This document shows, one piece after another, positions 6,932 to 9,506 of a DNA stretch of 9,506 nucleotides. Numbering within the stretch: the stretch's first letter is position 1; each line of letters starts with the position of its first letter. Source of the DNA: Clostridia bacterium (GTDB taxonomy: Bacteria; Bacillota; Sulfobacillia; SLMV01); the NCBI GenBank assembly GCA_003554565.1, contig PWGR01000053.1:1-9506 (forward strand). The letters run 5' to 3'. The translations under genes and the position numbers were made by a program. A model generated the notes under the pieces. The model had not been told where the DNA came from. It searched no databases and saw only the letters and a list, made by a program, of their open reading frames with translations.

Positions 6932-7621
6932 TCATCCTTCTACAGGCAGGAGGACCGCACGGACGGGAGCCCCCTCCGCGCCGTCTATTTTCAGCGGAGC
7001 GGCATGGAGCCGGTAGGGGCCCGGCGTGACCCCGGACAGCTCGAGGTGCTCCAGTATGCAGATCCCCGCGTCGGCGCAGGCGCGGTGTGCCGGCAGATCG
7101 GTGCTGGAATACGCATCGATGGACGGGGCGTCTGTTCCTATTAGTTTCACTCCCCTTTCCGCCAGCGCCCGGATCGCGCCACCGGTAAACGGGCTGAATA
7201 GAGGATTGAAGGTCCGGCCCGGTGTATATCCGGTTTTGAAGAGTATCCTGGGTAAGATATCATCTTTTCCCGCGCATGTGGCGAGGGTCTGCTCCATCAG
7301 CTCACGTTTGAGCGGTACAGATCCGCATCCCTCTGTGCATGTTTCGAAAATATCGAGGACCAGGCATGGGCCGATGAAATGCCTCAGCGGGATCTCATCC
7401 ATCCCTGCACCATCGGGCGTGAAGTGCAGCGGTGCATCCATATGGGTCGCACCGTGCGGGCTCAGAGTCAGAGATGATAGATTGACGGTATCACCTTTGT
7501 CCATACGCTGCCTCCACGTCAACTCAAATTCCGTGTCACCAGGCCATGCGGCACAATCATGCGACAGGCTGCGTGAGATGTCCAGAATAAATCTCGGCTC
7601 CTCAGTGCTCAAGGCATTCAT
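6932..7621 (-). CDS. Cyclase-family metal-dependent hydrolase (KynB-like, putative arylformamidase)
   Basis: This 229-residue protein belongs to the cyclase family that includes kynurenine formamidase (KynB), which hydrolyses N-formylkynurenine using divalent metal. The N-terminus reads LDISRSLS...WPGDTEF, typical of the family. The metal motif is His56-x3-His60-x-Asp62 (HGATHMDAPLHF) with the further His66, and the second half supplies His179 and Glu191, at the same 12-residue spacing as in KynB. GTDAPSID and the ending APLKIDGAEGAPVRAVLL are also characteristic. Length matches KynB (about 210-230). The substrate is not certain: family members act on various cyclic or formylated amides, and no tryptophan-pathway gene lies nearby. 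The start is ambiguous: AAAGG directly abuts the ATG at 7621, but lies 9 nt from a TTG at codon 4 (7612). The gene is convergent with tetR and follows the creatininase-family gene after 316 bp, so it may have its own promoter. Confidence 0.88.
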   Translation of the reverse strand: MNALSTEEPRFILDISRSLSHDCAAWPGDTEFELTWRQRMDKGDTVNLSSLTLSPHGATHMDAPLHFTPDGAGMDEIPLRHFIGPCLVLDIFETCTEGCGSVPLKRELMEQTLATCAGKDDILPRILFKTGYTPGRTFNPLFSPFTGGAIRALAERGVKLIGTDAPSIDAYSSTDLPAHRACADAGICILEHLELSGVTPGPYRLHAAPLKIDGAEGAPVRAVLLPVEG

Positions 7622-7937
7622 CCTTTCGGTGAATCAGTCTGTCCTGTTCTGTTATCACGGGATCTGTGAGAAATACCGCTCGCGACCAGCAGATGCTCCA
7701 GCAGCAGAGTCAACCCCTCTGCGGTAGATGCAAATTCCATCCGGAATGCTGCTCACCCGGAGGCGTGGAAGGATCCGTGTCGCTTTTGAATATCTCATCC
7801 TTTTGTTGTGGTGCCACTAAACATTCAGGGATCGGCATCTTCCCATCCGCTCCTGCCTCAACTCAGCCCATTCATTCTACCGATGACGGCTGGAGGAAGA
7901 CTGCTTATTGCCAATCGAGGCGGATCGCGTGAGTCTA
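7622..7937. other. 316-bp spacer between the cyclase and creatininase-family genes
   Basis: No recognisable gene, RNA or mobile element is seen here. It is visibly less GC-rich than the efflux operon. It contains a 42-codon minus-strand frame (7710-7838) and a short CCAGCAG direct repeat near 7687-7703. A minus-strand TATAAT lies at 7937-7942 over the creatininase stop codon, without a credible -35. An 88-codon plus-strand frame from a GTG at 7666 has no ribosome binding site and is not accepted. A promoter for the cyclase gene may be here but I cannot place it. Confidence 0.6.
7710..7838 (-). CDS. Possible small ORF, 42 codons, function unknown
   Basis: An ATG-initiated frame with a GGAG about 11 nt upstream encodes a short hydrophilic peptide (beginning MPIPECLVAPQQKDE, ending HLPQRG). 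The upstream stop is only eight codons before the ATG, so it is not the tail of a longer frame. The third codon positions are not GC-biased like those of neighbouring genes, and nothing in the peptide suggests a domain. It may be a leader peptide, a small protein or chance; chance is most likely. Confidence 0.15.
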   Translation of the reverse strand: MPIPECLVAPQQKDEIFKSDTDPSTPPGEQHSGWNLHLPQRG

Positions 7938-8747
7938 TTATATCCGTTCGTATTTCCAGTCCCGTTCATCCAGTTTTCGTATCAGACTGACCAGGTAATC
8001 CACCACGATGTCGAGCATTTTCTCGCCCTTTTCCCTGGAGGCCCTGGTGGGATCACCGATTGCACCTGTTTCAGACAGCTCCCCAATATCCCAAATGACA
8101 GTCATGAAATCCTGCAGTTCAATGATGTCGTGAGGTACCTGGCTGACCGCCTCATCCAGATCAACGAGGTCCGGTTTTACGGCCATGGTGATAGAGGTTT
8201 CTCCTTCGCCGCCATGTCCGAGCCCGTCCCAGACATCAAAGCTTTCCGGCATCCGGGCCCGGGTGATCTCCCACCACGCGGGTATGTATACGATTGTCGC
8301 GTGTTCGTATCTATCCTTTACATTCCGCGCTGCGATTTCCAGGGCGGGTATGTTGCCGTCGTGACCATTCAGAATGACCACGTGCTCAATACCGCTTTCA
8401 ATCAGGCTTTCGATAACATCCTCTGCGATGGCAATGCAGGTCTCGTATTTCAGCGTGACCGAGATAGGGAACTTATTGTAGTGCAGAGAGGTTCCAAAGG
8501 GAACTTCTGGAGCCACCACGACATTGTCCAGTTGCATGGCTGCCCGCCGGGCGATCTCCGCCGGCACAAACAGATCCGGTCCGAGGGGGAGGTGCGGTCC
8601 GTGGCTCTCACAGGCGCCAAATACCGTGATTGCACAGTCGATGCGACCCTGCTCGATTCCCTGCTGTATTTCTTTTCCCGAAAACTCATTCAGGAACACC
8701 TTCTTCATTTCTGTCCACGCCCTTTCCCACATGATGGATTGCTCCAT
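7938..8747 (-). CDS. Creatininase-family metal-dependent amidohydrolase
   Basis: This protein of up to 269 residues belongs to the creatininase/MftE family, whose members hydrolyse amide or lactam-like bonds with two divalent metals. The key motif ACESHGPHLPLGPD places Glu47, His49 and Asp58 at exactly the spacing of creatininase metal ligands Glu34, His36 and Asp45. It is followed by NGHDGN with His129 (His120 in creatininase) and by GHGGEGETS (178-185), another family block. The residue two after His129 is Gly, where true creatininase has a Glu ligand; most relatives have NGHGGN, so this protein is probably not a creatininase in the strict sense. The first ATG at 8747 has only a weak ribosome binding site. 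A later ATG at 8708 gives 256 residues beginning MKKVFLNEF, which resembles the usual start of relatives, so the start is unsettled. It lies 109 bp after the peptidase on the same strand. Substrate unknown. Confidence 0.88.
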   Translation of the reverse strand: MEQSIMWERAWTEMKKVFLNEFSGKEIQQGIEQGRIDCAITVFGACESHGPHLPLGPDLFVPAEIARRAAMQLDNVVVAPEVPFGTSLHYNKFPISVTLKYETCIAIAEDVIESLIESGIEHVVILNGHDGNIPALEIAARNVKDRYEHATIVYIPAWWEITRARMPESFDVWDGLGHGGEGETSITMAVKPDLVDLDEAVSQVPHDIIELQDFMTVIWDIGELSETGAIGDPTRASREKGEKMLDIVVDYLVSLIRKLDERDWKYERI

Positions 8748-8856
8748 TTTTCCATTAAGCCGTGGTCATGTCCTGTTTATTCATCGGAAACAGACATGCC
8801 ATGATGTTCAGACCGGAGAGGGAGCCGGAGCGCAGTGACGGCAGATGCATGTTCAT
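8748..8856. other. 109-bp spacer between the peptidase and creatininase-family genes
   Basis: This short gap holds the imperfect inverted repeat at 8767-8798 and the heptamer ATGTTCA twice (about 8804-8810 and 8849-8855, plus strand). I cannot place a promoter on the minus strand with any confidence. Confidence 0.5.
8767..8798. repeat. Imperfect inverted repeat upstream of the creatininase-family gene
   Basis: CATGTCCTGTTT (8767-8778) and AAACAGACATG (8788-8798) form 11-bp arms with one bulged base around a 9-bp centre. It lies about 20 bp before the first ATG of the creatininase-family gene on the minus strand. There is no T tract after it in the direction of transcription, so an operator or an mRNA stem is more likely than a terminator. 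Confidence 0.5.
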
Positions 8857-9506
8857 TTAATTGAGCCTATACTCCGGAGGTTCAGCCCCCTTCAGGTGCC
8901 CCACGAAGTAATCCCACATCCTGCGGGTGAAGTACGGATCGAAGCGAATTGATTTCTCTTTTTCGCCGCCGGGGCGGGTCAGATCCTGCAGGAGGTGATT
9001 GCGTCCCGGAAGCATCAGCATGTCGAAGTCCTTGTCGGCTTCGATCAGGGCGTGGACCAGCTGCATGGTCAGGGCCGGGTGCACGTTGTCGTCCAGATCC
9101 CCGTGCACCAGCAGAAGCTTCCCGGCCAGCTGGTCGACCAGATCTACGTTGGCCTGGTGATCGTAGTTGTCGCCCTCGATGAGTCCAATCCACAGCTCGC
9201 CCCACAGCGCCTGATAGCCCCGCTGGTCATGATTGCCGGCCGATGAGACCGCCACCTTGTAGAAATCGGGGAACTTCAGCATCGCGCGTGTGGAGGCATA
9301 GCCGCCGCCCGAGTGACCGTAGATTCCCACCCGGTTGAGATCCATGTAGGGACGGTTGTCGGCCAGCTGCCGGATTCCGGTGACGTGGTCCTCCAGCCCG
9401 CCTGCCTCTCCGAAGTCGCGACCGCAGGCTGCCTCCAGGAAGGAGCGGGAACGGTGGGGAGTTCCCAGACCGTCTATGGTTACCACCACAAATCCCAGCT
9501 CGGCCA
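8857..9506 (-). CDS. S9-family (prolyl oligopeptidase/DPP IV-like) peptidase, C-terminal catalytic domain; 5' end outside window
   Basis: The visible 216 or so residues are the alpha/beta-hydrolase catalytic domain of a serine peptidase that normally cuts short peptides, often after proline. The nucleophile motif GHSGGGY has its Ser at bases 9310-9312. The charge-relay Asp is in HGDLDDNVHP and the His in GRNH near the C-terminus, so the triad is complete and in order. GVVTIDG-type family sequence at the edge (ELGFVVVTIDGLGTPHRS) shows that the frame continues past base 9506; a GTG at 9489 is internal, not the start. Relatives carry an N-terminal beta-propeller of 350 or more residues, which would lie outside the window. 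The end, PEYRLN, is normal. It is the first of three same-strand hydrolase genes, and could supply peptides or amino acids to whatever the downstream enzymes handle. Family call secure; specificity unknown. Confidence 0.93.
   Translation of the reverse strand, partial: AELGFVVVTIDGLGTPHRSRSFLEAACGRDFGEAGGLEDHVTGIRQLADNRPYMDLNRVGIYGHSGGGYASTRAMLKFPDFYKVAVSSAGNHDQRGYQALWGELWIGLIEGDNYDHQANVDLVDQLAGKLLLVHGDLDDNVHPALTMQLVHALIEADKDFDMLMLPGRNHLLQDLTRPGGEKEKSIRFDPYFTRRMWDYFVGHLKGAEPPEYRLN

Noticed and set aside
7026..7727. 233-codon plus-strand frame opposite the cyclase gene
   Set aside because: The antisense cyclase shows its full metal motif and normal length, so this long frame is a shadow.
7666..7932. 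Cys-rich 88-codon plus-strand frame with a CxxC-like pattern
   Set aside because: The cysteines looked like a small metal-binding protein, but the frame begins at a GTG with no ribosome binding site, overlaps the creatininase frame direction, and has no coherent domain.
7937..7942. Minus-strand TATAAT as promoter for the cyclase gene
   Set aside because: It overlaps the creatininase stop codon, has no credible -35 at 16-18 bp, and would leave a leader of about 300 nt.
7908..8804. 298-codon plus-strand frame opposite the creatininase-family gene
   Set aside because: The minus strand encodes a complete creatininase-family enzyme with all family motifs; this frame is its antisense shadow and lacks a ribosome binding site.

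Overview
The window is bacterial and gene-dense, with no rRNA, tRNA, CRISPR array, insertion sequence or phage gene visible. The genus cannot be named from the sequence. The left two thirds and the far right end are GC-rich with strong GGAGG-type ribosome binding sites; the stretch between about 7150 and 8860 is visibly richer in A+T. The efflux operon is built like the tripartite pumps of two-membrane bacteria, but its TolC-like protein lacks recognisable outer-membrane beta strands, so the envelope type (diderm, or a monoderm lineage using a TolC-like protein) is left open.

Layout. (1) At 2-478 (+) is the C-terminal part of a DppC/OppC-type peptide ABC transporter permease, cut by the window edge and followed by a strong hairpin that probably terminates its operon. 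(2) A sigma70-like promoter at 644-673 with a perfect 14-bp palindrome at 684-697 opens a tightly packed four-gene operon (727-6919, +): membrane fusion adaptor, RND permease, TolC-like protein and a TetR/AcrR regulator. Each junction overlaps (1, 8 and 35 bp), which suggests translational coupling. (3) Convergent to it, on the minus strand, lie a KynB-like cyclase (6932-7621), a creatininase-family metal amidohydrolase (7938-8747) and the C-terminal catalytic domain of an S9 prolyl-oligopeptidase-family peptidase (8857 to the right edge). These are separated by a 316-bp and a 109-bp spacer.

How the parts work together. The adaptor, permease and TolC-like protein should assemble an envelope-spanning, proton-driven efflux pump. 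The TetR protein most likely represses its own operon through the palindrome just downstream of the -10 box, with a pump substrate as inducer; the ligand cannot be read from the sequence. The three minus-strand genes are all hydrolases of amide or peptide bonds, and may form a loose catabolic cluster together with the peptide permease. That link is inference from proximity only.

The points most worth a second look are the apparently barrel-less TolC-like protein, the D/N and N substitutions at the RND proton-relay positions, the TetR operator and its feedback layout, and an imperfect inverted repeat upstream of the creatininase-family gene. I did not find a clearly new multi-gene system.
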